Shown here one piece after another: positions 1 to 8,790 of a stretch of DNA of 64,000 bases. The notes beneath the pieces were generated by a model. That model made no database searches. It saw only the letters and a program-made list of their open reading frames with translations, and was not told where the DNA came from. The DNA is from Pedobacter cryoconitis. Its GTDB lineage: Bacteria > Bacteroidota > Bacteroidia > Sphingobacteriales > Sphingobacteriaceae. Location of the stretch: the NCBI RefSeq assembly GCF_003259615.1, contig NZ_QLLR01000012.1, forward strand, positions 62,001 to 126,000. Reading direction: 5' to 3'. Every line of letters begins with the position of its first letter. The first letter of the stretch is position 1. Made by a program: the position numbers and the translations under genes.

Positions 1-178
1 GAATATTATCAGCCTCATTACGGGCAGCAACGATAATAGAAACTGAAGTAGTACCCGTAGTTTGTTTATACTTGAAAGGGATCAATTGATGCCAGCCCCG
101 GATAAATCCGGCAACAACAAGAAGATAAATGAGGGTTAAAAATGCGGATAGGTAACTAACGACGATTAAGACTTCCAA
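1..178 (-). CDS. Glycosyltransferase family 2, N-terminal part only (runs off the window)
   Basis: Reading leftward from a TTG at 178, the frame stays open to the window edge. It encodes a single hydrophobic membrane segment (about residues 4-24), a short linker, and then a strand ending in Val-Ala-Ala-Arg-Asn-Glu. That last motif is the typical opening of a family 2 GT-A glycosyltransferase, where the nucleotide-sugar is bound. The start overlaps the end of the upstream flippase-like gene by about 20 bp, so the two are translationally coupled. TTG is the only plausible start I see, and no ATG lies nearby in frame. The sugar substrate cannot be told from this fragment. Confidence 0.7.
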   Translation of the reverse strand, partial: MEVLIVVSYLSAFLTLIYLLVVAGFIRGWHQLIPFKYKQTTGTTSVSIIVAARNEADNI

Positions 179-1133
179 AAAAATTTAATTTAAAAACAAA
201 ATATGAACCTAATATAGCAGGAATAATAATATTTATCAGCCAGATGCTTGCGGTACATGCAATCACGGCGACATCCTGTTTGGTTACAAAGCTAAAAAAA
301 TAAGACGCAGTTGCGCTTCTTATCCCAATATCAAATAAATCGAGGGATGGTAGTGTGGATTGTACAAAAAACAGGATACAAACCATCATCAGGATGTCCA
401 GGTAATGAATATCGGCAATCAGCCAGTAAAACATAATGAAGTATTGCGTACTGAAAACTACGTAACGTGCAAGGCAGAACATCAGGATCTGGAAAAGTTC
501 TTTTTTATGGTAACGTCCAAGGATACTGTAGAATTTTTTATATTTCCTGGTAAAACGCATGGAGAGCAATAAGCCATTTAACCAGCGGATGTTAAAGAAA
601 AACGTTAAGAAAAACAGGCAGAACATAGCTGCAAGTACGATAATCGCATAATTGAGCCGGTAATCCAGGTGCAGAAAACGAAGCAGAAAAATACTCAGCG
701 CAATTGCGCCGAAAATATTGGTCAGTACCATCTGGCCTATATTCCCTACGGCCATGGCCACAACGCCTATAATTCTGCGTTTAGGAGAAAGAAAAAACAC
801 CCTTCCACCATATTCACCCAGCCTGTTTGGTGTAAAGATAGCCAGTGTTAAACCGCAAAATACAGACTCAATAGATTGCCATAAACTCAGCTTCTCTATC
901 TTTCGCAACAGCCTTTTCCATTTGAGGGCTTCCAGTCCCCAGTTTACCAGCATCAGCACCAGTACTAAAGAAATTACCGCAATGATTTCTGTACGCGGGA
1001 TGGTAGATATGATGTTCCTGAAACTTTCAAGGTTCGCGTTTGAAGTGAGTTTATGATAGATGAACCAGAATGCAAAAGCAACTATAGTTACTTTTATAGC
1101 ATAGGAAAATATACGTTTATAGTCGGATCTCAA
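156..1133 (-). CDS. Lysylphosphatidylglycerol synthase TM-region / flippase-like membrane protein
   Basis: This is a polytopic inner-membrane protein of about 325 residues with repeated hydrophobic segments. A Pro-Asn-Arg-Leu-Gly-Glu-Tyr-Gly-Gly-Arg stretch after the third segment is a hallmark of the LPG_synthase_TM (UPF0104) family. These proteins lack the catalytic aminoacyl-transfer domain and often sit beside glycosyltransferases, which fits a role in moving or modifying lipid-linked envelope molecules. I place the start at the TTG at 1133. The frame stays open to an ATG at 1322, but that would run antisense through ruvC, and the shorter form gives the usual family length. It is divergent from ruvC across a 45-bp gap. 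Confidence 0.75.
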   Translation of the reverse strand: MRSDYKRIFSYAIKVTIVAFAFWFIYHKLTSNANLESFRNIISTIPRTEIIAVISLVLVLMLVNWGLEALKWKRLLRKIEKLSLWQSIESVFCGLTLAIFTPNRLGEYGGRVFFLSPKRRIIGVVAMAVGNIGQMVLTNIFGAIALSIFLLRFLHLDYRLNYAIIVLAAMFCLFFLTFFFNIRWLNGLLLSMRFTRKYKKFYSILGRYHKKELFQILMFCLARYVVFSTQYFIMFYWLIADIHYLDILMMVCILFFVQSTLPSLDLFDIGIRSATASYFFSFVTKQDVAVIACTASIWLINIIIPAILGSYFVFKLNFFGSLNRR

Positions 1134-1166
1134 ATTATCGTTTCTTTTATATTGTGCAAATATGCT

Positions 1167-1174
1167 TAATATTG
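1167..1174 (+). promoter_or_regulatory. Possible -7 promoter element of ruvC
   Basis: TAATATTG matches the Bacteroidota -7 consensus TAnnTTTG at all but one position. It lies exactly four bases before the ruvC ATG, the same spacing as at hemW and the DUF4286 gene in this window. The -33 element is weak (a T run near 1145). If used, the transcript would begin at or next to the start codon. Confidence 0.3.
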
Positions 1175-1178
1175 TTCT

Positions 1179-1742
1179 ATGTTGGCTGAAAAAAAGGAGC
1201 GGGTAATCATGGGTATCGACCCTGGAACCGCAGTGATGGGTTACGGTGTAATCCTGGAGAAAGGGAGTAAAATAGAATTGATAGCGATGGGCATCGTGAA
1301 GATGAATCATCTGGATGATCATTTTCTGAAGTTACAACGTATTTTCGCCAAAACAGTAGGTTTGGTAGAGCAATATAAACCAGATGTTATGGCACTGGAG
1401 GCTCCGTTTTATGGAAAGAATATACAGGTGATGCTTAAACTGGGCAGAGCACAGGGAATTTGTATGGCAGCAGCATTATCCAGAGACGTACCAATTACAG
1501 AGTATGCGCCAAGAAAAATCAAACAAGCAATTACAGGGAACGGAAGCGCCGGAAAAGAGCAGGTAGCGGCGATGTTGCAGCAGTTGTTGAAATTCAAAGA
1601 GACTCCTGAATTTCTGGATGCAACTGATGGATTAGCTGTTGCTGTGTGTCATTCTTTCCAGCGGGTATCCACCGGTGGCAGTGGCAAATCTTATTCCGGG
1701 TGGGATGCTTTTGCCAAAGACAATCAGAAAAGAGTGAAATAG
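1179..1742 (+). CDS. ruvC: Holliday junction resolvase RuvC
   Basis: RuvC cuts four-way DNA junctions symmetrically as the last step of RuvABC recombination repair. The 187-residue protein has the full acidic active site of the RNase H fold: Asp14 in Gly-Ile-Asp-Pro-Gly-Thr, Glu74 in Ala-Leu-Glu-Ala-Pro-Phe-Tyr-Gly, and the Asp147/Asp150 pair before Gly-Leu-Ala-Val-Ala. An internal ATG at residue 11, preceded by an AGGAG-like run, is an alternative start. I keep the upstream ATG because the ten extra residues are commonly present in this phylum (recollection, not checked). A glycosyltransferase-like or methyltransferase gene follows 30 bp downstream on the same strand. Confidence 0.95.
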   Translation: MLAEKKERVIMGIDPGTAVMGYGVILEKGSKIELIAMGIVKMNHLDDHFLKLQRIFAKTVGLVEQYKPDVMALEAPFYGKNIQVMLKLGRAQGICMAAALSRDVPITEYAPRKIKQAITGNGSAGKEQVAAMLQQLLKFKETPEFLDATDGLAVAVCHSFQRVSTGGSGKSYSGWDAFAKDNQKRVK

Positions 1743-1772
1743 TAGTACATTTGAATTTAATCAATTTCAATT

Positions 1773-2417
1773 TTGGATAATAACATATCAAAACTAACCT
1801 TATTTAATCCCAGCAAATTACGTACGTTATTGTCATTGGGGTTTAAGGGATATTTAGCAGATCAGGGCTGGTTTAAGGCCCGTGAAACGAAATCAGCAGT
1901 AGATCAGAATGGAGAAGCAATCCCCTGGGTAACTTATGCTTTTATTGATTTTATTAAAGACAGGATTACCAGACAGCATGACATTTTTGAATTCGGCTGC
2001 GGAAACTCTACGATCTTTTACGCAAAAAATGCCAATTCTGTCACTGCCGTGGAACATGATAAAGCATGGTATGAAAGAAATGCAGCGATCAAAATCCCGA
2101 ATGTAGAAATGATTTATTGCGAGCTGGTTCGTGGAGGTGCTTATTCTAAAAGCGCGGTAACGACTGGTAAAAAGTTCAACATTATTATTGTAGATGGCAG
2201 AGATCGCGTCAACTGCTGCAAAGAATCGGTATTATCTTTAACGGAGGATGGAGTCATTGTACTGGACAATTCAGAACGTCCGGATTATGCAGAAGCCTTT
2301 ACTTTTTTCAAAGCAAAAGGATTTAAACACCTTCCTTTTACAGGCATGAGCCCTGGAGTAACCACCTCAAACTGTACTTCGGTATTTTATAAGAGCAATA
2401 ACTGTTTAGGGATTTAA
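1773..2417 (+). CDS. Class I SAM-dependent methyltransferase-like protein
   Basis: The 214-residue product carries a Rossmann methyltransferase core. Motif I, Glu-Phe-Gly-Cys-Gly-Asn-Ser-Thr at residues 73-80, binds S-adenosylmethionine. It is followed by an acidic Val-Glu-His-Asp strand end and by Ile-Val-Asp-Gly-Arg-Asp near residue 140, with Val-Leu-Asp-Asn-Ser afterwards. The overall layout resembles FkbM-like or O-methyltransferases, but I cannot name the substrate. The start is a TTG at 1773; no in-frame ATG gives a complete domain. It follows ruvC closely and ends before a strong bidirectional hairpin, so both genes may share a transcript. Confidence 0.7.
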   Translation: MDNNISKLTLFNPSKLRTLLSLGFKGYLADQGWFKARETKSAVDQNGEAIPWVTYAFIDFIKDRITRQHDIFEFGCGNSTIFYAKNANSVTAVEHDKAWYERNAAIKIPNVEMIYCELVRGGAYSKSAVTTGKKFNIIIVDGRDRVNCCKESVLSLTEDGVIVLDNSERPDYAEAFTFFKAKGFKHLPFTGMSPGVTTSNCTSVFYKSNNCLGI

Positions 2418-2433
2418 GCAAAAAACCTTAAGT

Positions 2434-2476
2434 ATGAAAAAGCCTTCTGTAAATAACTTACAGAAGGCTTTTTCAT
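2434..2476. terminator. Bidirectional terminator hairpin
   Basis: A perfect 19-bp stem (2434-2452 pairing with 2458-2476) with a 5-base loop. An A run at the left and a T run at the right let it end transcription on both strands, between the convergent methyltransferase and small membrane protein genes. Confidence 0.85.
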
Positions 2477-2490
2477 TTATATTTTCCGGA

Positions 2491-2706
2491 TTATGAACCT
2501 AGTATTTTGAATACTGCTTTACAGCAAATAAATGCACCAAGGAATAATACGATCCATGATACCAGAGATAAAGTAGTTGAGTCAAATGCGAAACGCAGAT
2601 AAACTCCTAACATGCTCACAACGATACCCGCAACCAATAATTTATATATTGATGTTTGATTTGCATTTTGCATGCTTTTAGTATTGTGTTTTGGCGTTTG
2701 CTCCAT
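2491..2706 (-). CDS. Small two-helix membrane protein, function unknown
   Basis: A 71-residue protein with a polar, Asn/Gln/Lys-rich first 20 residues and then two hydrophobic helices (about 23-41 and 46-67). A single Cys-Cys pair lies in the second helix. I do not recognise the family. It is transcribed leftward toward a strong shared terminator and stands alone, with an AT-rich upstream region. The clean open frame, ATG start and terminator placement support it being real. Confidence 0.6.
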   Translation of the reverse strand: MEQTPKHNTKSMQNANQTSIYKLLVAGIVVSMLGVYLRFAFDSTTLSLVSWIVLFLGAFICCKAVFKILGS

Positions 2707-2791
2707 TTTTTTATTTTTTAATTCTGCTGCAAAATTAATATTATTCCAACAAAAAAGGCATGTTCAACTAAGAATTTATTGAATAATGTTT

Positions 2792-3577
2792 CTAATAGCT
2801 TTTTAAGCCCTCAATTCTTTGCTTTGACCTTTCAGTTTCGCTCAAATGACCACCTTTATACAATAGTTTTTCCCAGTCGCCATACATTGGATTAGGCAAT
2901 ACAATGAAGTGATTCCCAAATTCTTGCTGCGCTTTATCTACTTCTTCTTTCGTATTCTTTCCTTCTCTGTAAAAGACATTCGAAAAGTCACTTAAGTTAT
3001 CTCCGCAAAGCAGTAATATATTGTATTTTCCCAATACCTGCCGTCTGCGTGCTTCCTTATCAGAAGTGCCCTGTTTAACCATCAAATGCGCCTCGTCAGC
3101 GTAAGGAAATCCTAAACGCTGTAAGTTAGTCAGAGTAGCTTTATAATCTGCCTGATCGCGGTTGGTGATGTAAAATGTTTCTACTTTTTGAGTCTGTGCA
3201 TATTTTAAAAACCCCAATGCTCCAGGTACTGTATCAGCCGCTGCCTTAGTTGTCCATTCTGACCAGTCTTTAGCTGCGTAACTTAAACCTTTTTGAATTT
3301 CATGTCCCTGAAAAGGAGAATTGTCTAAAACAGTTTCATCAATATCGACCACTACACAACTTGGTTTGGTTGTATCCGCACCTTTTAAGCGCTCCTGTAA
3401 AGAAAACTTAGCAAAGTTATAAGCCTGAAAAGACAGTGCCCTGTACTCCCCTGAATGTTGTTGCCACGCTACAGCAATAGTATAATCTTTGGCTGCCTCA
3501 GCAGCCGGGTTGGTTTGCGCCATTAAACCTAACGGAAGCAATAAAGCTAAAGCAACCGGAAAAGAGATCTTGATCAT
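2792..3577 (-). CDS. Acid phosphatase / 5'-nucleotidase of the e(P4) family (HAD class IIIB)
   Basis: This is an exported phosphatase of 261 residues. The HAD nucleophile motif Val-Asp-Ile-Asp-Glu-Thr (Asp78 and Asp80) and the distal Cys-Gly-Asp-Asn-Leu-Ser-Asp motif near residue 190 bind Mg2+ and the phosphate. Family members remove phosphate from nucleotides such as NMN or AMP in the periplasm or at the outer membrane. The signal peptide ends near Ala-Gln at residues 20-21 and has no lipobox cysteine, so unlike the Haemophilus lipoprotein this one is probably soluble. It lies just beyond the ATP synthase terminator and appears to be transcribed separately. Confidence 0.88.
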   Translation of the reverse strand: MIKISFPVALALLLPLGLMAQTNPAAEAAKDYTIAVAWQQHSGEYRALSFQAYNFAKFSLQERLKGADTTKPSCVVVDIDETVLDNSPFQGHEIQKGLSYAAKDWSEWTTKAAADTVPGALGFLKYAQTQKVETFYITNRDQADYKATLTNLQRLGFPYADEAHLMVKQGTSDKEARRRQVLGKYNILLLCGDNLSDFSNVFYREGKNTKEEVDKAQQEFGNHFIVLPNPMYGDWEKLLYKGGHLSETERSKQRIEGLKSY

Positions 3578-3635
3578 GATAGAAATGTTTCTGCAAAACT
3601 AATTATTCAGAACCCGCAAAAAGTTATTTATATGT

Positions 3636-3669
3636 AAAAAGGCCGTTATCTAATGATAACGACCTTTTT
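3636..3669 (-). terminator. Terminator of the ATP synthase operon
   Basis: A stem of about 15 bp with one C-A mismatch (3636-3650 with 3655-3669) and a TAAT loop, flanked by A and T runs. It lies 24 bp beyond the atpG stop. The apex is the same as that of the hairpin at 16856-16888. Confidence 0.8.
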
Positions 3670-3692
3670 ATTATAGTTTTAACGACGGCTTA

Positions 3693-4574
3693 TTATCCAT
3701 TCAATGCTGCAGCACCACTTACAATCTCTGTAAGCTCTGTGGTAATTGCAGCCTGACGTGCCTGGTTGTATGAAAGTTTTAAAGCTTTCAACAGGTCACC
3801 CGCGTTTTCTGTTGCTTTATCCATTGAAGTCATCCTTGCTCCGTGTTCAGAAGCATGAGAATCCAATACCGCTTTGAATAACTGAATCTTAATCGACTTA
3901 GGAATTAATTCTTTAACGATTTCCTCTTTTGAAGGCTCAAGAATATAATCTACCTGGTGCTGATGCGTTTCTTCTGCTTTTGCGTTTTGTGGTAAAGGCA
4001 ATAACTGTTCAGTAGTCAAAATCTGTACAGCAGCATTTTTGAAGCGGTTATAAACCAACTCTACTTTATCATAATCACCGTTTTTAAAGCCGGCCATAAT
4101 TGAATCAGTAATTTTAGTTACGTTTTCAAACGTTAATGCAGTATAAACTTCGTTATTGTTTCCAATTACGTTGTAGTTTCTCTTTTCGTAGAAATCCTGA
4201 GATTTCTTACCAATGGCTACAATGCTTACATTCCCATTTTTGTACTGCTCACTGTATTTCTCAGCGATCAGGTTGTTAGTAGCCTTGATTACATTCATGT
4301 TGAATGCACCAGCTAAACCACGGTTTGAAGAAACCACTACGATTAATACTTTATTAGGCTCGCGTTCCTCAGTATATGGTGATGAAGATCCTTCCAGGTT
4401 GGCAGAAAGATTCCCTAAGATCTCTTTTAGCTTCGTAGCATACGGACGTAACTGTATAATAGCATTAGTTGCACGCTTCAGCTTAGCTGCCGAAACCATT
4501 TTCATGGCTTTGGTGATCTGCTGCGTAGACTGCACTGATGATATACGAATTCTTACTTCTTTTAAATTAGCCAT
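3693..4574 (-). CDS. atpG: ATP synthase gamma subunit
   Basis: The gamma subunit is the rotating central shaft of F1. The 293-residue protein begins with the conserved N-terminal helix (Ile-Arg-Ile-Ser-Ser-Val, then Gln-Gln-Ile-Thr-Lys-Ala-Met-Lys-Met-Val-Ser-Ala-Ala-Lys). It ends with the matching C-terminal helix (Asn-Gln-Ala-Arg-Gln-Ala-Ala-Ile-Thr-Thr-Glu-Leu-Glu/Thr-Glu-Ile). These two helices form the coiled coil inside the alpha3beta3 ring. It is the last gene of the operon. atpD and atpC do not follow, and in Bacteroidota they are usually encoded at a separate locus. Confidence 0.97.
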   Translation of the reverse strand: MANLKEVRIRISSVQSTQQITKAMKMVSAAKLKRATNAIIQLRPYATKLKEILGNLSANLEGSSSPYTEEREPNKVLIVVVSSNRGLAGAFNMNVIKATNNLIAEKYSEQYKNGNVSIVAIGKKSQDFYEKRNYNVIGNNNEVYTALTFENVTKITDSIMAGFKNGDYDKVELVYNRFKNAAVQILTTEQLLPLPQNAKAEETHQHQVDYILEPSKEEIVKELIPKSIKIQLFKAVLDSHASEHGARMTSMDKATENAGDLLKALKLSYNQARQAAITTELTEIVSGAAALNG

Positions 4575-4593
4575 TCTTTTTTAATCTTCTTTA

Positions 4594-4618
4594 AGCCTGT
4601 TTAAAAATTAAACAGGCT
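4594..4618 (-). other. Intercistronic stem-loop after atpA
   Basis: An 11-bp perfect stem (4594-4604 with 4608-4618) in the 56-bp gap between atpA and atpG. On the operon strand no T run follows it, so it is unlikely to be a full terminator. It may instead protect the atpA 3' end or attenuate transcription. Confidence 0.6.
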
Positions 4619-4630
4619 CTTTTATTTTAT

Positions 4631-6205
4631 TTAGTATTTACCTGCTAATTCTTTAGCTACAGTTTCCAATACAGATGTAATTGCATCATCCAGTTTACCA
4701 GCTTTTAAAGCAGCTAATGTTTGTGGGTGACGTAATTCCAATTGTTGTAAATATTCAGCTTCAAATGCTCTGATTTTATTTACAGGAACTGAACGCATCA
4801 GGTTTTTAGTACCAATATAAATGATCGCAACTTGTTTCTCAACAGTCATTGGAGAGAACTGACCTTGCTTTAATATCTCAACGTTTCTTGAACCTTTATC
4901 CAGTACAGATTTTGTTGCTGCATCTAAATCAGATCCGAATTTAGAGAAGGCCTCTAATTCACGGTATTGAGCCTGGTCTAATTTCAAAGTACCAGCTACC
5001 TTTTTCATTGATTTGATTTGTGCGTTACCACCAACACGTGATACCGAGATACCTACGTTGATCGCCGGACGTACACCTGCGTTAAATAAGTTAGATTCTA
5101 AGAAGATCTGTCCGTCAGTAATCGAAATTACGTTCGTTGGGATATAAGCAGAAACGTCACCAGCCTGAGTTTCGATAATAGGTAAAGCAGTTAATGAACC
5201 ACCACCTTTAACGATACCTTTCAGAGATTCAGGTAAATCATTCATCGCTTGTGCGATGTCATCGTTAGAGTTGATTTTAGCCGCACGTTCTAATAAACGA
5301 CTGTGCAGGTAAAACACGTCTCCAGGATAAGCCTCACGTCCCGGTGGACGACGAAGCAATAAAGATACCTCACGGTAAGCTACTGCCTGTTTAGATAAAT
5401 CATCATAAACGATCAGTGCAGGACGACCTGTATCACGGAAGTACTCACCAATTGCTGCACCAGAGAATGGAGCATAAAACTGCAACGGAGCAGGATCTGC
5501 AGCTGAAGCAGAAACAACAACTGTATAAGCCATTGCACCGTTCTCTTCAAGCGTACGCACAACGTTTGCTACAGTACTTGCTTTCTGACCACAAGCAACA
5601 TATATACATAAAACAGGGTTACCTGCTTCATAAAATTCTTTTTGATTGATGATAGTATCAATACAAACCGCACTCTTACCAGTCTGACGGTCACCAATAA
5701 CCAGCTCACGCTGACCACGGCCGATAGGAATCATTGCATCAATAGCTTTGATACCTGTTTGAAGAGGCTCATTAACTGGCTGACGGTAGATTACACCTGG
5801 AGCTTTACGTTCGATTGGCATTTCGTAAGTCTGACCAATGATTGGTCCCTTACCGTCGATAGGTTCACCTAATGTATTTACTACACGGCCTAACATACCT
5901 TCACCAACTTTAATAGAGGCAATTTTTTTAGTACGTTTAATTGTATCGCCTTCTTTGATCGTGCTCGATGGGCCTAATAAAACCACACCAACATTATCTT
6001 CTTCAAGGTTCAAAACAATACCCTGCAAGCCTGTTTCAAATTCAACTAGCTCACCTGATTGAACTTTAGTCAAACCATAAACACGGGCAATACCATCACC
6101 CACTTGTAATACGGTACCAACTTCTTCAAGTTCGGCTTCTGATTTAAAGCCCGACAATTGTTGCCTGATAATTGCCGATACTTCGTCTGGTCTTACCTCT
6201 ACCAT
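4631..6205 (-). CDS. atpA: ATP synthase alpha subunit
   Basis: The alpha subunit forms the F1 hexamer with beta and holds the non-catalytic nucleotide sites. The 524-residue protein has the P-loop Gly-Asp-Arg-Gln-Thr-Gly-Lys-Ser near residue 175. It also has the alpha-specific signature [13 protein letters not shown] near residue 370, which contains the arginine finger that reaches into the beta active site. Length and domain order are normal. It sits between atpH and atpG, each separated by 45-56 bp, and a stem-loop follows its stop codon. Confidence 0.98.
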   Translation of the reverse strand: MVEVRPDEVSAIIRQQLSGFKSEAELEEVGTVLQVGDGIARVYGLTKVQSGELVEFETGLQGIVLNLEEDNVGVVLLGPSSTIKEGDTIKRTKKIASIKVGEGMLGRVVNTLGEPIDGKGPIIGQTYEMPIERKAPGVIYRQPVNEPLQTGIKAIDAMIPIGRGQRELVIGDRQTGKSAVCIDTIINQKEFYEAGNPVLCIYVACGQKASTVANVVRTLEENGAMAYTVVVSASAADPAPLQFYAPFSGAAIGEYFRDTGRPALIVYDDLSKQAVAYREVSLLLRRPPGREAYPGDVFYLHSRLLERAAKINSNDDIAQAMNDLPESLKGIVKGGGSLTALPIIETQAGDVSAYIPTNVISITDGQIFLESNLFNAGVRPAINVGISVSRVGGNAQIKSMKKVAGTLKLDQAQYRELEAFSKFGSDLDAATKSVLDKGSRNVEILKQGQFSPMTVEKQVAIIYIGTKNLMRSVPVNKIRAFEAEYLQQLELRHPQTLAALKAGKLDDAITSVLETVAKELAGKY

Positions 6206-6249
6206 AATTTTATATTATTTCTTTTGTAATTCTGTATATTGTTATCGGA

Positions 6250-6798
6250 CTAAACCACGCCGTGGGCCAATTCCTTTTTTAATTTGTTTAGACTACCAGC
6301 AATACTGGCATCAAATTGTTTGTCGCCAACTTTAAGAATAAAACCACCGATTAGTTTATCGCTGATCTTTTCTTCGATGATAACTTCATTTGCGCCAATC
6401 TCTCTTTTAACAACGCTGATAATCTCTGCTTTATTCGCATCAGTCAATGCTATAGCTGATAATACTTCTGCAGTTACAATACCTTTGATAGTATTATATT
6501 GTCTTACAAATGCTTTAGTAGTATCAAATAAAATAGCAGCACGACCTTTACTGACAAGCAATTTCAGATAAGAAACAGTAATGGCGTGAACGCTCTTACT
6601 GAAGATCCCTTCCAAAATAGAATATTTTTTATCCAGAGGAATCACAGGATTCTGAAGAATAGCCTCTAGCTCACTGTTTTGATCAATAACCTGCTCAATA
6701 AGAACCATATCATTTTTCATCTCTTCCAAAGCATTTTGCTCTGTAGAAAGATCAATTAATGATTTGGCGTATCTTGATGCTGCTTTATTTTCTGACAT
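6250..6798 (-). CDS. atpH: ATP synthase delta subunit
   Basis: The delta subunit (OSCP homologue) joins the peripheral stalk to the top of F1. The 182-residue protein starts with the typical Ala-Ser-Arg-Tyr-Ala-Lys-Ser-Leu helix. It ends with the family's C-terminal Lys-Ile-Ser-Asp-Lys-Leu-Ile-Gly-Gly-Phe-Ile-Leu-Lys-Val-Gly-Asp block, followed by Ser-Leu-Asn-Lys-Leu. It lies 25 bp after atpF and 44 bp before atpA in the usual F-H-A order. Confidence 0.96.
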   Translation of the reverse strand: MSENKAASRYAKSLIDLSTEQNALEEMKNDMVLIEQVIDQNSELEAILQNPVIPLDKKYSILEGIFSKSVHAITVSYLKLLVSKGRAAILFDTTKAFVRQYNTIKGIVTAEVLSAIALTDANKAEIISVVKREIGANEVIIEEKISDKLIGGFILKVGDKQFDASIAGSLNKLKKELAHGVV

Positions 6799-6823
6799 GT
6801 TATTTTAATTTGTTGGCAAGGAA

Positions 6824-7318
6824 TTAGTTCAATTCAATATCTTTCAATAAATCAGCAACGAAGTCCTGTTGCTTAGCTTTATCAGCTAACTGATTGCGCA
6901 ATACGCGTTCAGCAATATCAATTGATAATGATGAAACCTGATCTTTCAATTCAGCTAAAGCAGCTTTCTTTTGATTTTCAATTTCAATTCTTGCTTTTTC
7001 AATTAATTTAGCGCCTTCAGTCTGTGCTGAATGTTTCGCTTCGTTAACGATTGAATCTTTTAACGTTTTCGCTTCTTTCAGCATCAAGTCTCTTTCTGCA
7101 CGGGCTTCTTTCATCAATTCCTCGTTCTGTGCAGCTAAGCGTACCATTTCCTGTTTCGCTAATTCAGCTTTATTTAAAGCCTCATCAATATTATGCTCAC
7201 GTTCTTTGATAGCCGCTAATACAGGTTTCCATGCAAACTTGGCCAAAACAAACATCAACAATAGAAATGCTATTGTCTGAAAAACAACTAAACCAATTTC
7301 CGGTACTAATAATTCCAT
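6824..7318 (-). CDS. atpF: ATP synthase b subunit
   Basis: The b subunit forms the dimeric peripheral stalk. The 164 residues comprise an N-terminal membrane helix (about 6-27) followed by Ala-Lys-Phe-Ala-Trp-Lys-Pro-Val and a long charged, Ala/Glu/Lys-rich coiled coil to the C-terminus. This is the normal size and architecture. It follows atpE across an 82-bp gap that contains a strong stem-loop, and it precedes atpH. Confidence 0.96.
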   Translation of the reverse strand: MELLVPEIGLVVFQTIAFLLLMFVLAKFAWKPVLAAIKEREHNIDEALNKAELAKQEMVRLAAQNEELMKEARAERDLMLKEAKTLKDSIVNEAKHSAQTEGAKLIEKARIEIENQKKAALAELKDQVSSLSIDIAERVLRNQLADKAKQQDFVADLLKDIELN

Positions 7319-7358
7319 CTAAGTATATATATTAAATCTTTATTTCTTAAATCATAGT

Positions 7359-7389
7359 ATGTACTTTGCAGCAATCCTGCAAAGTACAT
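7359..7389 (-). other. Intercistronic stem-loop after atpE
   Basis: A perfect 13-bp GC-containing stem (7359-7371 with 7377-7389) and a 5-base loop, starting 11 bases beyond the atpE stop on the operon strand. No T run follows on that strand, so it looks like an mRNA 3'-end stabiliser or partial terminator, not a full stop. Confidence 0.65.
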
Positions 7390-7400
7390 GACCATTTTTT

Positions 7401-7631
<231 letters not shown>

Positions 7632-7645
7632 TTAAAAAATTCTAA

Positions 7646-8776
7646 TTAATGGTGTTCTTCTATCGCCATTCCAATGAATAACGCAGATAACATAGTAAAA
7701 ATAAACGCTTGTATAAAAGCAACAAGCAATTCGATTGCTCCGATAAACAATGCAAATGGAACCGATACCAAGGAAACATAAACAGAGTTGAATACGAAGA
7801 TCAAACCAATCAGTGATAACATTAAAATGTGACCCGCAGTGATGTTTGCAAATAAACGAATGGCAAGTGCAATAGGTTTAGTGAATACACCAATGATCTC
7901 AACTGGTACCAATACGATATATAACCACCATGGTACATCAGGTGTAAAAATGTGTTTCCAGTAATATTTATTACCGTTGGTTACCACAATGATTAAAGTG
8001 ATTACTGACAATACCGCAGTAACTGCAATATTTCCTGTTAAGTTAGCTCCTCCCGGAAGGAATGGAACCAGCCCCAGCATGTTGTTGATCCAGATAAAGA
8101 AAAACACCGTTAACAGGTATGGCATGAAACGCTCATACTTGTGTCCTAAGTTTGGTCTTGCGATGTCATCACGTACAAACAGGATCAGGGGCTCAACCCA
8201 GGATTGTAATCCTTTTGGAGATTTTCCGACTCTCTTTTTGTAACCGTTAGCTACATTAAGAAATATTGCAAGCATGACAACTACCGAAAGGATCAAAGTA
8301 CATACGTTCTTGGTGATAGAGAAATCAAGAGGACGTGCATTTGTTGCGTGGTGATCTGCACCAAGTTCTACATATTCTCCTTCTGCGTTTGCAGTTTCAG
8401 AAGCATAATAAATCTTTTCGTGCAATTTCACAAAACGCTGACCGGCACGCTCGATTACTAATTTCGCTTCATCGTCTCCGTGGAACTCATTAGAATTAAA
8501 CATGACCAATCCACCTTGCGAATACAAAATGACAGGCAGGCCAATAAAGGTATCCCCGATTACATGCCAGCTATGCGAATCTGCAATGTGGTGTAAGGCG
8601 AACTTACCTAAATTGAACTTTTTCTCAGCCTCTGGTTCGGCGTGAGCGGTTACGGTTGCTTTCGATGTGTCTTCCTGTGCATATAACAGGGGTGTTACAA
8701 AGAATAACGCTAAAAAAAGCGTAAAAACAAGGGTTAACCTATTAACTTTAAAATCAAAAACGTGGCTACAATCCAT
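7646..8776 (-). CDS. atpB: ATP synthase a subunit with a long N-terminal extension
   Basis: The a subunit forms the proton half-channels beside the c-ring. The essential arginine is in Ile-Ala-Leu-Ala-Ile-Arg-Leu-Phe-Ala-Asn in the penultimate helix, followed by Thr-Ala-Gly-His and a C-terminal helix ending Glu-Glu-His-His. At 376 residues it is about 100 longer than the E. coli protein. The extra N-terminal part has a signal-like helix (residues 14-33, ending Tyr-Ala-Gln) and a charged periplasmic stretch, an arrangement seen in Bacteroidota. It lies 35 bp upstream of atpE. Confidence 0.95.
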   Translation of the reverse strand: MDCSHVFDFKVNRLTLVFTLFLALFFVTPLLYAQEDTSKATVTAHAEPEAEKKFNLGKFALHHIADSHSWHVIGDTFIGLPVILYSQGGLVMFNSNEFHGDDEAKLVIERAGQRFVKLHEKIYYASETANAEGEYVELGADHHATNARPLDFSITKNVCTLILSVVVMLAIFLNVANGYKKRVGKSPKGLQSWVEPLILFVRDDIARPNLGHKYERFMPYLLTVFFFIWINNMLGLVPFLPGGANLTGNIAVTAVLSVITLIIVVTNGNKYYWKHIFTPDVPWWLYIVLVPVEIIGVFTKPIALAIRLFANITAGHILMLSLIGLIFVFNSVYVSLVSVPFALFIGAIELLVAFIQAFIFTMLSALFIGMAIEEHH

Positions 8777-8790
8777 TTACTGGCAGATTT

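Noticed and set aside
1134-1322. N-terminal extension of the flippase-like gene on the minus strand to an ATG at 1322
   Set aside because: It would run antisense through the first 140 bp of ruvC, adds polar sequence unlike the family, and makes the protein about 60 residues too long.
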